This document shows positions 1-7,397 of a stretch of 13,039 nucleotides of DNA, in pieces. The DNA comes from Oleiagrimonas sp035690885 (GTDB lineage Bacteria; Pseudomonadota; Gammaproteobacteria; Xanthomonadales; Rhodanobacteraceae). How positions within the stretch are numbered: the first letter of the stretch is position 1; the number at the start of each line of letters is the position of its first letter. A program made the position numbers and the translations under genes. The stretch is from contig DASSKC010000081.1 in assembly GCA_035690885.1 (NCBI GenBank), positions 1 through 13,039 of the forward strand, written 5' to 3'. A model generated the notes under the pieces. The model searched no databases. It saw only the letters and a list, made by a program, of their open reading frames with translations, and had not been told where the DNA came from.

Positions 1-1904
1 ACCTGCTGCTGGGCACAAAGCCCGAGCCGTGGCGTGATGCCGACACCTTGCTGACCCTCGACGCCATGTTCCTGGACCTCAACGGCGACGGCCGCAATCA
101 GCGCGAACTGGACATCGCGCGCATGCGTGCGACGCTGCCAATGGCACTGGTCACATTCCTGCTCTCGCCAGCCGGTCGCTGGGAAGCGCCGTTGCAAGGG
201 CCGCCGTCACCGCCACCAATGATTCCACCGGAGAGCGTATACAATCTGCGCGCCAAACAGAACGTGGACACACGTGCGGTCGCCATGCACATGCCCGAGT
301 TTCCCGGCAGCAACAATTTTGCCGTCGCTGGCCGTCTGACCGGTGGCGCGTCGATTGTCGCCAACGACATGCACCTCGGTCTGCGCGTGCCCAATATCTG
401 GTTTCGCATGCGCCTGCGCTACCGCAACGCGCAAGGCGACATGGTCGATCTGAACGGTCTGACCCTGCCCGGCACACCCGCGCTGATCGCCGGCAGCAAC
501 GGCCACATCGCCTGGGGCTTCACCAACAGCTACGGCGACTGGATGGACTGGGTGCGTGTGGATATCGATCCCGCCCGTCCCGACCGCTACCGTGTACCCG
601 GCGGCTGGGCCCCGTTGCAAAAGCACCTCGAGACCATCGCAGTCAAAGGCGGCAAGCCGCACACACTTGTGGTCAAGGACACCCGCTGGGGACCGATCAT
701 GGCCACCGCCCCCGACGGCACACCGCTGGCTCTGGCCTGGATCGCGCAATCGCCACGCACGCACAACTTCAACATCGTCAAACTGGAACATGTGCACACC
801 GTCAGCCAGGCGCTGTCCCTGGCACCGACCATCGGCATGCCGCCGCAGAACTTCGTGGTCGGCGACACGCAAGGCCATATCGGCTGGACCGTCACCGGCA
901 ATGCGCTGCCTTTGCGTACCGGCTACGATCCGACCCTGCCAGCGGACTGGTCCAGGCCCGGCACCGGGTGGATTGGCTGGGCCACGCCGGCGCAATTTCC
1001 GCGCATCGAGAATCCGGCCAGCGGTCGCTTGTGGACCGCCAACAACCGCACCACGTCGGGAGCGTGGTTGAAACTGCTCGGCAACGGTGGCTACGACCTT
1101 GGTGCACGTGCGCAGCAGATCCGTGATGATCTGCGCGCTCGGGAACATTTCACGCCCAAGGACATGCTCGCCATCCAGCTCGATGACCAGGCCGTGTTCC
1201 TGACCCGCTGGCAGCAACTATTGCAGACAACGCTCAAGGCACACCCCGCTCCCGAACTGGCGGAATTGCAGAAGCTGACCGCGCACTGGCACGACCATGC
1301 GGCGACCGACAGCGTCGACTACCGCCTGGTCCGCGCTTTCCGTCAGCAAGTCGTGCACGACGTGCTCGCGCCGTTCGCGGCACGCGTCAAACAACGCTTC
1401 AAGCACTTCGACTGGCCACGCAAAAGCGAAGCAGCCGTGTGGACGCTGCTGCAGCAACGCCCGCGCTGGCTGCTGGCATCGCGCTACAGCGACTGGAACG
1501 ACTTGTTGCTGCACGCCGCCCACCAGGTCGTCGACAAACTCGGCAAGCAACCCGGCGGCCTGGCTGCGCGCACTTGGGGCGAACGCAACACCGCCGACAT
1601 CCACCACCCGCTCGCCGGCGCCCTGCCCTGGCCGTTCAACGACTGGCTGAGCATGCCCGCCGACCCGCTCCCCGGCGACAACAACATGCCACGCGTACAG
1701 ACCCCGTCATTCGGCGCGTCCGAGCGCTTCGGCATCATCCCCGGCGACGCCGCCCACAGCTACCTGGAAATGCCCGGCGGCCAAAGCGACAACCCGTTGT
1801 CGCCGTACTTCGGCGCCGGTCACGAGGCCTGGGTCCACGGCAAGGCCTCGCCACTGCTGCCGGGCCCCGCGCAACACACCTTGCACCTGCGACCCGGACC
1901 GTAG
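1..1904 (+). CDS. Penicillin acylase family hydrolase (Ntn-hydrolase), 5'-truncated by window edge
   Basis: The frame is open from base 3 and ends at TAG 1902-1904. About 634 residues are present against roughly 780-800 for the family, so the signal peptide and start of the alpha chain lie outside the window; the TTG at 48 is internal, not the true start. The upstream in-frame residues include GTKPEPW, typical of the alpha chain. The hallmark is PG|SNNFAVAG: the Ser codon at 309-311 would be the autocatalytically exposed nucleophile starting the beta chain. It is followed by ANDMHLGL and, at 1041-1049, NNR, which contains the conserved oxyanion-region Asn. Family members are periplasmic amidases that cleave side-chain amides such as beta-lactams or N-acyl-homoserine lactones; the substrate here cannot be read from sequence. 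The next gene is convergent across a REP pair. Confidence 0.9.
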   Translation, partial: LLLGTKPEPWRDADTLLTLDAMFLDLNGDGRNQRELDIARMRATLPMALVTFLLSPAGRWEAPLQGPPSPPPMIPPESVYNLRAKQNVDTRAVAMHMPEFPGSNNFAVAGRLTGGASIVANDMHLGLRVPNIWFRMRLRYRNAQGDMVDLNGLTLPGTPALIAGSNGHIAWGFTNSYGDWMDWVRVDIDPARPDRYRVPGGWAPLQKHLETIAVKGGKPHTLVVKDTRWGPIMATAPDGTPLALAWIAQSPRTHNFNIVKLEHVHTVSQALSLAPTIGMPPQNFVVGDTQGHIGWTVTGNALPLRTGYDPTLPADWSRPGTGWIGWATPAQFPRIENPASGRLWTANNRTTSGAWLKLLGNGGYDLGARAQQIRDDLRAREHFTPKDMLAIQLDDQAVFLTRWQQLLQTTLKAHPAPELAELQKLTAHWHDHAATDSVDYRLVRAFRQQVVHDVLAPFAARVKQRFKHFDWPRKSEAAVWTLLQQRPRWLLASRYSDWNDLLLHAAHQVVDKLGKQPGGLAARTWGERNTADIHHPLAGALPWPFNDWLSMPADPLPGDNNMPRVQTPSFGASERFGIIPGDAAHSYLEMPGGQSDNPLSPYFGAGHEAWVHGKASPLLPGPAQHTLHLRPGP

Positions 1905-1912
1905 AGCGATCC

Positions 1913-1982
1913 TGTGGGAGCGACTTCAGTCGCGACAGGCACTTGCCGGTATCCCGCCGTCGCGGCTGAAGCCGCTCCCACA
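1913..1982. repeat. REP-type inverted repeat pair (BIME-like), GTGG head
   Basis: Two 24-nt arms (1913-1936 and 1959-1982) are inverted relative to each other with 22 of 24 positions matching and a 22-nt spacer. Each arm begins TGTGGGAGCG and itself contains a short hairpin: GCGACT-TC-AGTCGC on the left and GCGGCT-GA-AGCCGC on the right. This is the architecture of REP elements mobilised by RAYT (TnpA-REP) transposases: a GTGG head followed by an imperfect palindrome. It fills nearly all of the gap between two convergent genes (ends at 1904 and 1993), so the long hairpin may also protect or terminate both transcripts. No RAYT gene is present in the window. Confidence 0.85.
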
Positions 1983-1992
1983 AGTTGACGGA

Positions 1993-3345
1993 TCAGCCCG
2001 CGCTCGTTCCGCCCCAAGTGAACACGACTTTCAGGCCGCCCATGCCGGAGCGCGACATGTGGATGCGGCCGCCCGTAGCCTCCAGCAATTCCCGCGCGAT
2101 AGCCAGCCCCAGACCCGTGCCGGAATCGGATTCGTCAAGGCGACCGCCGCGCGCGAGCACCTCGTGGACCCGCGCATCGGCAATACCGGGACCATCGTCT
2201 TCGATTGCCACGCTGGTCCACCCTTCGCCGGCGTGCGCCTCGACCATGACCCGACGTCGCGCATAACGCACCGCATTCTCCAGCACGGCGCCCAATATTT
2301 CATGCAGATCATCACGCTGCACGGCAACCCGCAAGCTGGCGGGTATCTCCAGATCGAATGCCAGCATGCCGCCCTTGTCGGTTTGTTCGAGTACCGTGAC
2401 AAGGCGCTCGACTGCCGCACGCAGCCCGGCATTGCCTCCCGGTTGACGCCGAATCATGTCGACCCGCGCCCGCGCCAGCTCCGCTTCGACGGCGCGGAAC
2501 ATGGCGCCGATCGCGCGATCGAGCCCATCGGCCGCCCGCTCCGCACCCGCTTCACGCGCGCGCCGGCTTTGCGCCGTCATGGCCGACAAGGGCGTTTTCA
2601 GCCCATGCGCCAAATCCGCGGCACGTTGCCGAACCACATCCAGATCGCGTTCACGCGCATCGGCCAGCGAGTTGATCGAGTCGATCAGCGGCCGCACCTC
2701 GCGCAGCCCGGATGCCGGCAAGCGCGCACTGGGACTGGCGCGCAGGGCGGCCAGATCGCCACGAATCCGTCCCAGCGGGCGCAGGCCCAACCGTACCTGG
2801 AGCCATGCGGCCGCCGACAACACCAGCCACAGCACCACGAGGAATGCCGCCAGTTCATGTCCGAATTCGGAACGGGCAGCCGCCAGCGGCGCCGTATCCT
2901 GGGCCAGTTGCACCAGCACCGGAGATGTCAGCGCGGGCGAGTCGATGCGCCGCTCGACGATCGACACCGACTGGCCATACGGGCCCGGTGCGCGGTGCAT
3001 GACCCAATGGTCCGACGGCACGTTCGGCACGCGTTGCAGGTCGCCATCCCAGAGCGAGCGCGAACGCAACGCATGTGGACCGGCCACGATTTCCCAGTAG
3101 TAGCCACCCGCCGGTGTTTCCAGGCGCGAGTCGACCGGGGGCCGATCGACGCGCAAGCCGCCATCGGGTTTGACGGCCAGCCCGGCCACCAGACGCAGGC
3201 CGTCGCGGACCATCTCGGTCTTGACCCGCCGCTGCATGTGCCACGCGAACAGCAAGGTCATGAATATCCAGGCCACGACCAGCGCCAGCAGGATCGCGCC
3301 CATCGCGCCGATCAACAACCGCCAGTGCAAGGAACGCGTGATCAT
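1993..3345 (-). CDS. PhoQ-like sensor histidine kinase
   Basis: This is a 450-aa inner-membrane sensor kinase. Membrane segments lie at about residues 9-34 and 165-187 and enclose a periplasmic sensor region of about 130 residues. A HAMP-like linker follows (about 188-235). The H-box DLAHGLKTPL has the phospho-acceptor His247 and resembles the PhoQ H-box. The N-box has Asn357 (LENAVRYA), the G1 box is DDGPGI (384-388) and the G2 box is GTGLGL (409-414), giving a complete HATPase_c domain. The start was chosen because its ATG (3345-3343) overlaps the TGA of the upstream response regulator as ATGA, and because a membrane segment follows at once. The frame stays open upstream to 4044, but that part only shadows the regulator gene. 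It should phosphorylate the adjacent regulator. The signal is unknown; a PepSY protein in the operon suggests an envelope or metal-related cue. Confidence 0.93.
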   Translation of the reverse strand: MITRSLHWRLLIGAMGAILLALVVAWIFMTLLFAWHMQRRVKTEMVRDGLRLVAGLAVKPDGGLRVDRPPVDSRLETPAGGYYWEIVAGPHALRSRSLWDGDLQRVPNVPSDHWVMHRAPGPYGQSVSIVERRIDSPALTSPVLVQLAQDTAPLAAARSEFGHELAAFLVVLWLVLSAAAWLQVRLGLRPLGRIRGDLAALRASPSARLPASGLREVRPLIDSINSLADARERDLDVVRQRAADLAHGLKTPLSAMTAQSRRAREAGAERAADGLDRAIGAMFRAVEAELARARVDMIRRQPGGNAGLRAAVERLVTVLEQTDKGGMLAFDLEIPASLRVAVQRDDLHEILGAVLENAVRYARRRVMVEAHAGEGWTSVAIEDDGPGIADARVHEVLARGGRLDESDSGTGLGLAIARELLEATGGRIHMSRSGMGGLKVVFTWGGTSAG

Positions 3346-4004
3346 GCCGCGGTTTCGATCAGGTAACCGAAACCGCGCCGCGTAAGGACGACACCGGCTC
3401 CAAACTTGCGCCGCAGGCGCGCGACGATGGCTTCGATGGCATTGTGGTCGCCATCCTCGGCCACGCCATACAGGTGCTCGGCCAGCTCGCCGGCCGACAC
3501 CGCCCGTCCGGGCTGGTGCACCAGGTAGTCGAGCAGACGGAACTCCAGCGGAGACAGCCGTGCCGGTGCACCATCGAACGTTGCCGTCATGCGCATGGTG
3601 TCCAGGCGCAGGCGGCCAATGTCGACGACATTGGAAACGCGTCCGGCATGGCGTCGCACCAGGCCACGCACGCGCGCCACCAGCTCGCCCATCTCGAACG
3701 GCTTGCCCATGTAGTCGTCGGCCCCGGCCTCGATGCCCTCCACCTTTTCGGTCCAGTCGCCCCGCGCCGACAACACGATGACGGGAAATGACCGGCCGGC
3801 CGAGCGCCAGCGTCGTAGCACCGACAACCCGTCGAGCCGCGGCAGGCCCAGGTCGAGCACGGCGGCCACGTAATCCTCCACGTCGCCGCGATACCAGGCG
3901 GTCTCGCCGTCGCCGATGGCATCGACGACGAACCCGGCCGCCTCCAGCGAGCGACGCAGGTCGCTCTGGATGTCCGGATCGTCCTCGACCACCAGGCAGC
4001 GCAT
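3342..4004 (-). CDS. OmpR/PhoP-family response regulator
   Basis: This 220-aa, full-length cytoplasmic transcription factor has an N-terminal receiver domain (about 1-115) with acidic pocket D8/D9, phospho-acceptor Asp51 (LDLGLPRLDG), switch residue Ser79 and Lys101 (GKPF). A C-terminal winged helix (about 127-218) follows, with LSPLEFRLLDYL and a wing ending LTRRGFGYLIE. The ATG at 4004-4002 shares its A with the TGA of the preceding PepSY gene (TGATG). A GAGG Shine-Dalgarno lies 7 nt upstream, inside that gene, so translation is probably coupled. Its stop overlaps the kinase start by four bases. Regulators of this class bind tandem direct repeats of 6-7 bp with 10-11 bp period as dimers; such a pair exists in the divergent promoter region at 4372-4389. 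Confidence 0.94.
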   Translation of the reverse strand: MRCLVVEDDPDIQSDLRRSLEAAGFVVDAIGDGETAWYRGDVEDYVAAVLDLGLPRLDGLSVLRRWRSAGRSFPVIVLSARGDWTEKVEGIEAGADDYMGKPFEMGELVARVRGLVRRHAGRVSNVVDIGRLRLDTMRMTATFDGAPARLSPLEFRLLDYLVHQPGRAVSAGELAEHLYGVAEDGDHNAIEAIVARLRRKFGAGVVLTRRGFGYLIETAA

Positions 4005-4348
4005 CAGTCGTCCTCGATCTCGCGGATGACGCCGGTATCGGCAAAAAGCTTCACTTCACGCACGTCGCCGTGCCGATCCAGTACCTTGACCTCGTATTCC
4101 CAGCCGTGGTGGTGGCTGTGCTCCAGCTCGACCTCGATGACGTCGCCGGCCACCCGGGCATGGACGATCTCGAGGATGCGGCTCAATGGCAATATCTTGC
4201 CATGTTCGAGCAACTGGCGCGCTTCCACGTGATCATCATGGTCGTCGCCCCCCGCCACGGTTTGCGTCGGAAACACGGCAATCGAGGCAACCCCCGCGAC
4301 CAGGAGCAGGGAGGCGAATATCGGCTTGATTGGCAGTTTGCTGTTCAT
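4004..4348 (-). CDS. Secreted PepSY-domain protein with His/Asp-rich patches
   Basis: This is a 114-aa protein with an N-terminal signal sequence (Lys-containing n-region, hydrophobic stretch about 11-28), giving a mature periplasmic protein of about 80 residues. The rest is one PepSY-like domain: LSRILEIVHARVAGDVIEVE, then EYEVKVLDRHGDVREVKLF, ending in the typical ADTG turn. Two patches are rich in potential metal ligands, DDHDDH just after the signal sequence and EHSHHHG at 76-82. PepSY proteins are proposed inhibitors or modulators of periplasmic enzymes and sensors, and small ones are often encoded with OmpR-type two-component systems. It is the first gene of the operon, so it is probably a modulator of the kinase's periplasmic domain. 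An alternative ATG at 4357 would add three residues; neither start has a strong Shine-Dalgarno. The open frame continues far upstream only as an antisense shadow of the receptor gene. Confidence 0.85.
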   Translation of the reverse strand: MNSKLPIKPIFASLLLVAGVASIAVFPTQTVAGGDDHDDHVEARQLLEHGKILPLSRILEIVHARVAGDVIEVELEHSHHHGWEYEVKVLDRHGDVREVKLFADTGVIREIEDD

Positions 4349-4371
4349 GGGCGGCATCGTGCGGCAACCGC

Positions 4372-4389
4372 CCTGACAACAACCTGACA
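4372..4389. promoter_or_regulatory. Heptamer direct repeat, candidate OmpR-family regulator site
   Basis: CCTGACA occurs at 4372-4378 and again, perfectly, at 4383-4389, giving an 11-bp period (7-bp repeats, 4-bp spacer). A related half-site in inverted orientation, TGTCAG, lies at 4406-4411. The repeats sit in the 108-bp gap (4349-4456) between the divergently transcribed PepSY/two-component operon and the receptor gene. PhoP, OmpR and KdpE-type regulators dimerise on tandem repeats of this size and period, so this is a plausible autoregulatory and target site. CTGACA also resembles a -35 element, but I see no convincing -10 at proper spacing in either direction. The binding assignment is inference. 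Confidence 0.45.
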
Positions 4390-4456
4390 TGCCGCACCAC
4401 GTCGATGTCAGCAACACCGGCACACACTCGGAGACATCGCCGCCATACCGACTCGC

Positions 4457-6514
4457 ATGAACGACACGCATCACAACACCCGCTTCCCGCTCCGTCTCGG
4501 CCTGGTCCTGCTGGCCGTGGCCGCACCGGCCGGTGCCTACGCGCAATGCCGCGTTCCGGCGAAACACGCTGCCGACGTCACGGGCTACGCACCGGCCTAC
4601 TTCGCGCAGGCCGCGCCGGTCAACGCCTGGGACATGGTCTCGCGCGTGCCCGGCTTCAACGTGGTCGACCCCGACGAAGACGTGCGCGGCTACGCCGAAG
4701 CGCGCGGCAACGTCCTGGTGGACGGGCGACGCCCGACCAGCAAGTACCAGGACACCAAGGATTTGCTCGAGCGCATTCCGGCCGATTCGGTGCAGTGCAT
4801 CAAGCTGATCCACGGCGATGTCGACAACATCGACATGGGCGGCTACGCGACCGTCGTGAACGTGGTGCGCCAGCACGCCTCCAACCACCAGGCCGCCATC
4901 GAGGCCGGCGCCGTCGCCGGCACCGACGGCTGGATATCGCCGAAGGGCCGGTTCCAGTACGGCTACAGCAAGGATGACCGGGCATTGGACGTGGCCCTGG
5001 CGTTCGACCCCGAACTGGATGACGACAGCGGACGCGGCACGGTCCGCCACCTGGATCCCGACGGCTCCGTGACCTCGCTTGGCAGCCTTGCCACGCGCAC
5101 CATCAAGAACAAGGAAACGGCCACCGTCAACTGGCACCAGCCCCTGGCGGGCGGCAAGCTCACGCTCAACTCGGCGTTGCGTGGCGAACAGGAGGACACC
5201 ACCACGGACATCCTCATGCACGCGGACGACGACACGCAGCACACCACCGAACAGGAGGACACGCTGGCATTCGAGGCCGGGGCGCGTTACGCCCGCCACC
5301 TCACTGCCGACTCGACCCTGAAGCTGATGGCCACCCAGCGCCTTGGGCACGTGCAACATGCGGAGCATTCCCTCGAAGACGGCGCCGACGAACAGTTCGA
5401 CAAGGAAACCCGCACGGGCGAGTCCATCGGCCGCGTCAGCCTGTACAACGACTGGACCGGCAGCTTTTCGACCCAGACATCCGTCGAGGGTGCCTACAAC
5501 TATCTGGAAAGCGATGCCCGGCTCAAGCAGCACGGCATGCTCGTCGACTTGCCCGGCTCCGACGTTCGCGTCGAGGAGAAGCGTGTCGAGGTCGCCTTCA
5601 AGGCCACCTGGCAGCTGTATCGCGGCTGGACGTTCGAGGCCGGTCTGCGCGGGGAACGCTCCGTGATATCGCACACCGGCGACACGCCGATTACCCGCCA
5701 CTTCACCTACCTCAAGCCACGCGTGGCCGTACGCTGGGACATCGACCCGGGCAACCAGGTGCACCTGGCGTTGTCCCGCGAGGTCGGGCAACTGGACTTC
5801 GAGGACTTCGTCGCTTCGGCCTCGCTCGACACCGGCGTGGTCAGCGCCGGCAACGCCGAGCTCGAGCCGGAAACCTCCCGCCGCCTCGAACTGGGCTGGA
5901 AGCACGACTTGTGGAACGGCGGCGCCTTCACCCTGACCTGGACCCACGACCGCATCGATAACGTCGTGGACCGGGTCCTGGTGATCACGCCCACCGACGT
6001 CTTTGATGCCCCCGGCAACATCGGGCCGGGGCGACTTGACACGCTGGCGCTGGACCTGTCGTTCCCGCTGGACGGCATCGGCATCCCGGGCGGCCGCATC
6101 CAGACATCCATGCAGTGGCACCACAGCCGCGTCACCGACCCGACCACCGGCATGACCCGTTCCATCTCCGAGGAAAAACCCGTGGACGGGCAAATCCGGT
6201 TCACCCAGGACCTGCCGGCATGGCGGCTGCACTGGGGCATCAAGCTCGAACACATCGCCGAGCGCAAGACCAAGTACCGCTTCGACGAAATCGAGCACGA
6301 ATCGGAAGGGCTCGGCTGGACCGCGTTCGTCGAGCGACGCATCGGCAACCGCTGGCGCGTGCGCTTCGAAGCCACCGACCTGTTCGGCCGCGACTTCACC
6401 GACATCCGCAACGAATACGACGGACCACGCTCCACCCGACCACTGGACGAGGTGAAGCGCCGCAACCGCACCACGCCGGGATTTGCAAGCGTGACGGTTC
6501 GTTACCAGTTCTGA
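4457..6514 (+). CDS. TonB-dependent receptor-like outer-membrane beta-barrel protein
   Basis: This 685-aa protein starts with a signal peptide (LRLGLVLLAVAAPAGAYA, cleavage likely before Gln30). A short plug domain follows (about 40-140): NAWDMVSRVPGF, GNVLVDGRRPTSK (84-96), LLERIPADSVQCIKLIHG, and NVV near 134-136. The remainder alternates amphipathic strands and turns typical of a large outer-membrane barrel and ends in VTVRYQF, with the C-terminal Phe recognised by the BAM complex. The plug wording matches a divergent receptor family with GNVLIDG-like motifs rather than classical siderophore receptors. No clear TonB box is seen near the mature N-terminus. Only two cysteines are visible, Cys31 and Cys114. 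The Shine-Dalgarno is weak (GGAG about 23 nt upstream). The cargo cannot be predicted. It is divergent from the two-component operon and may be its target; it converges on the phosphatase gene. Confidence 0.85.
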   Translation: MNDTHHNTRFPLRLGLVLLAVAAPAGAYAQCRVPAKHAADVTGYAPAYFAQAAPVNAWDMVSRVPGFNVVDPDEDVRGYAEARGNVLVDGRRPTSKYQDTKDLLERIPADSVQCIKLIHGDVDNIDMGGYATVVNVVRQHASNHQAAIEAGAVAGTDGWISPKGRFQYGYSKDDRALDVALAFDPELDDDSGRGTVRHLDPDGSVTSLGSLATRTIKNKETATVNWHQPLAGGKLTLNSALRGEQEDTTTDILMHADDDTQHTTEQEDTLAFEAGARYARHLTADSTLKLMATQRLGHVQHAEHSLEDGADEQFDKETRTGESIGRVSLYNDWTGSFSTQTSVEGAYNYLESDARLKQHGMLVDLPGSDVRVEEKRVEVAFKATWQLYRGWTFEAGLRGERSVISHTGDTPITRHFTYLKPRVAVRWDIDPGNQVHLALSREVGQLDFEDFVASASLDTGVVSAGNAELEPETSRRLELGWKHDLWNGGAFTLTWTHDRIDNVVDRVLVITPTDVFDAPGNIGPGRLDTLALDLSFPLDGIGIPGGRIQTSMQWHHSRVTDPTTGMTRSISEEKPVDGQIRFTQDLPAWRLHWGIKLEHIAERKTKYRFDEIEHESEGLGWTAFVERRIGNRWRVRFEATDLFGRDFTDIRNEYDGPRSTRPLDEVKRRNRTTPGFASVTVRYQF

Positions 6515-6551
6515 CACGATGACTGCACCTCGTCCACACGCGCGTCGGAGG

Positions 6552-6577
6552 GGCAAGTCCGGATCCCGAATCTTGCC
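6552..6577. terminator. Weak hairpin between convergent genes
   Basis: GGCAAG at 6552-6557 pairs with CTTGCC at 6572-6577 across a 14-nt loop that contains GGATCC. It lies in the 67-bp gap between the receptor stop (6514) and the phosphatase stop (6582). There is no T-run on either side, so it is not a canonical intrinsic terminator; it could act as a transcript-end stabiliser or be chance. Confidence 0.25.
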
Positions 6578-6581
6578 GCTC

Positions 6582-7394
6582 TCAGGCGTGTCGATCTTCC
6601 AATGCCGCATTCAGACGCTCGAGCAACAGCGCGTGGATCGCGCCATTGGACACGCACACATTGTCGTCACGCACGTCCAGGGACGAACCAGTGACCGAAC
6701 TGGCCATGCCGCCGGCCTCCCGTACCAGGATCACGCCGGGCGCCATGTCCCACGCGCACAGGGCGCGCTCCCAATAGGCGTCCCAACGGCCACAGGCCAC
6801 CCAGGCCATGTCCACGCAGCAGGCACCGGTGCGACGGATGCCGGCGACATCGGCCGTCAGTTGCGCCATGTCGCGCGCAAACAATGGATGGTCCGGCTTG
6901 CCGGCAAACGGAATGCCGCAGCCCAGCACGCTGTCGACCAGTCGATCACGCGTGGACACGTGGATGGGCTGGCCGTTCAACCATGCGCCCTTGCCCTGCT
7001 CGGCCACGTACAGCTCGTCCAGGACCGGCAGGAAAGAGACGCCGGCCGTCACCTCGCCGGCGACGGTCAGGGCGATGTTGACGCCCCACAGCGGCGTGCC
7101 GAACAGGAAATTGGTGGTGCCGTCCAACGGATCGACGATCCAGGTATGCGCCGGGTCATCGCCCTCGACGACACCGCCCTCCTCGCCCAGGAAACCGAAT
7201 GACGGTTGCGCGGCGGCCAGGATCGAACGCGTGGTGCGTTCGGCCTCTTCGTCGGCAATCGAGACCAGATCGGCCGGGCCGTTCTTGGTGCGGATGTCAC
7301 GCGCGGTAATTTGTCCGAAACGGCGCATGAGCCCGGCACCGGCACTGCGCGCCGCCTCGATCATGGCTTCCAGTTCAGGTGATGCTTGCAACAT
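6582..7394 (-). CDS. Inositol monophosphatase family phosphatase
   Basis: This 270-aa cytoplasmic enzyme is of normal length for the family. Metal-binding and catalytic motifs are complete: GEEGG (Glu71/Glu72), DPLDGTTNF (Asp88, Asp91, Thr93) and WDMAPG (Asp216) followed by EAGG. Family members use Mg2+ to hydrolyse myo-inositol 1-phosphate or other small phosphomonoesters; fructose-1,6-bisphosphate, 3'-phosphoadenosine 5'-phosphate and histidinol phosphate are handled by sister groups. The ATG (7394-7392) follows the carrier gene's stop by three bases, with AGGA about 11 nt upstream inside the carrier gene, so the two are co-transcribed and probably translationally coupled. Pairing with a phosphate-ester antiporter suggests it dephosphorylates the imported substrate rather than serving as the housekeeping SuhB. 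A divergent residue set after motif 1 (GCGIPFAGKPDHP) may reflect substrate preference. Confidence 0.92.
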   Translation of the reverse strand: MLQASPELEAMIEAARSAGAGLMRRFGQITARDIRTKNGPADLVSIADEEAERTTRSILAAAQPSFGFLGEEGGVVEGDDPAHTWIVDPLDGTTNFLFGTPLWGVNIALTVAGEVTAGVSFLPVLDELYVAEQGKGAWLNGQPIHVSTRDRLVDSVLGCGIPFAGKPDHPLFARDMAQLTADVAGIRRTGACCVDMAWVACGRWDAYWERALCAWDMAPGVILVREAGGMASSVTGSSLDVRDDNVCVSNGAIHALLLERLNAALEDRHA

Positions 7395-7397
7395 GAG

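Noticed and set aside
2059..3366. 435-codon plus-strand frame opposite the histidine kinase
   Set aside because: There is no motif, and the minus strand carries all kinase boxes in order.
3346..4044. N-terminal extension of the kinase frame by 233 residues
   Set aside because: The extension is an Arg/Gly-rich frameshifted reading of the response regulator. The ATG overlapping the regulator's stop is followed directly by a membrane segment.
4541..4552. Possible lipobox at Cys31 of the receptor
   Set aside because: The residues before Cys are Ala-Tyr-Ala-Gln; Gln at -1 does not fit a lipobox, and ordinary signal peptidase cleavage before Gln30 is more likely.
4349..6610. Very long minus-strand open frame running antisense through the whole receptor gene and joined in frame to the PepSY protein
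   Set aside because: Its predicted protein is Gly/Val/Ala/Arg-rich with no domain, while the plus strand encodes a complete signal-peptide-plug-barrel protein. High GC with strong third-position bias produces such antisense frames. The PepSY start with a signal sequence lies at 4348.
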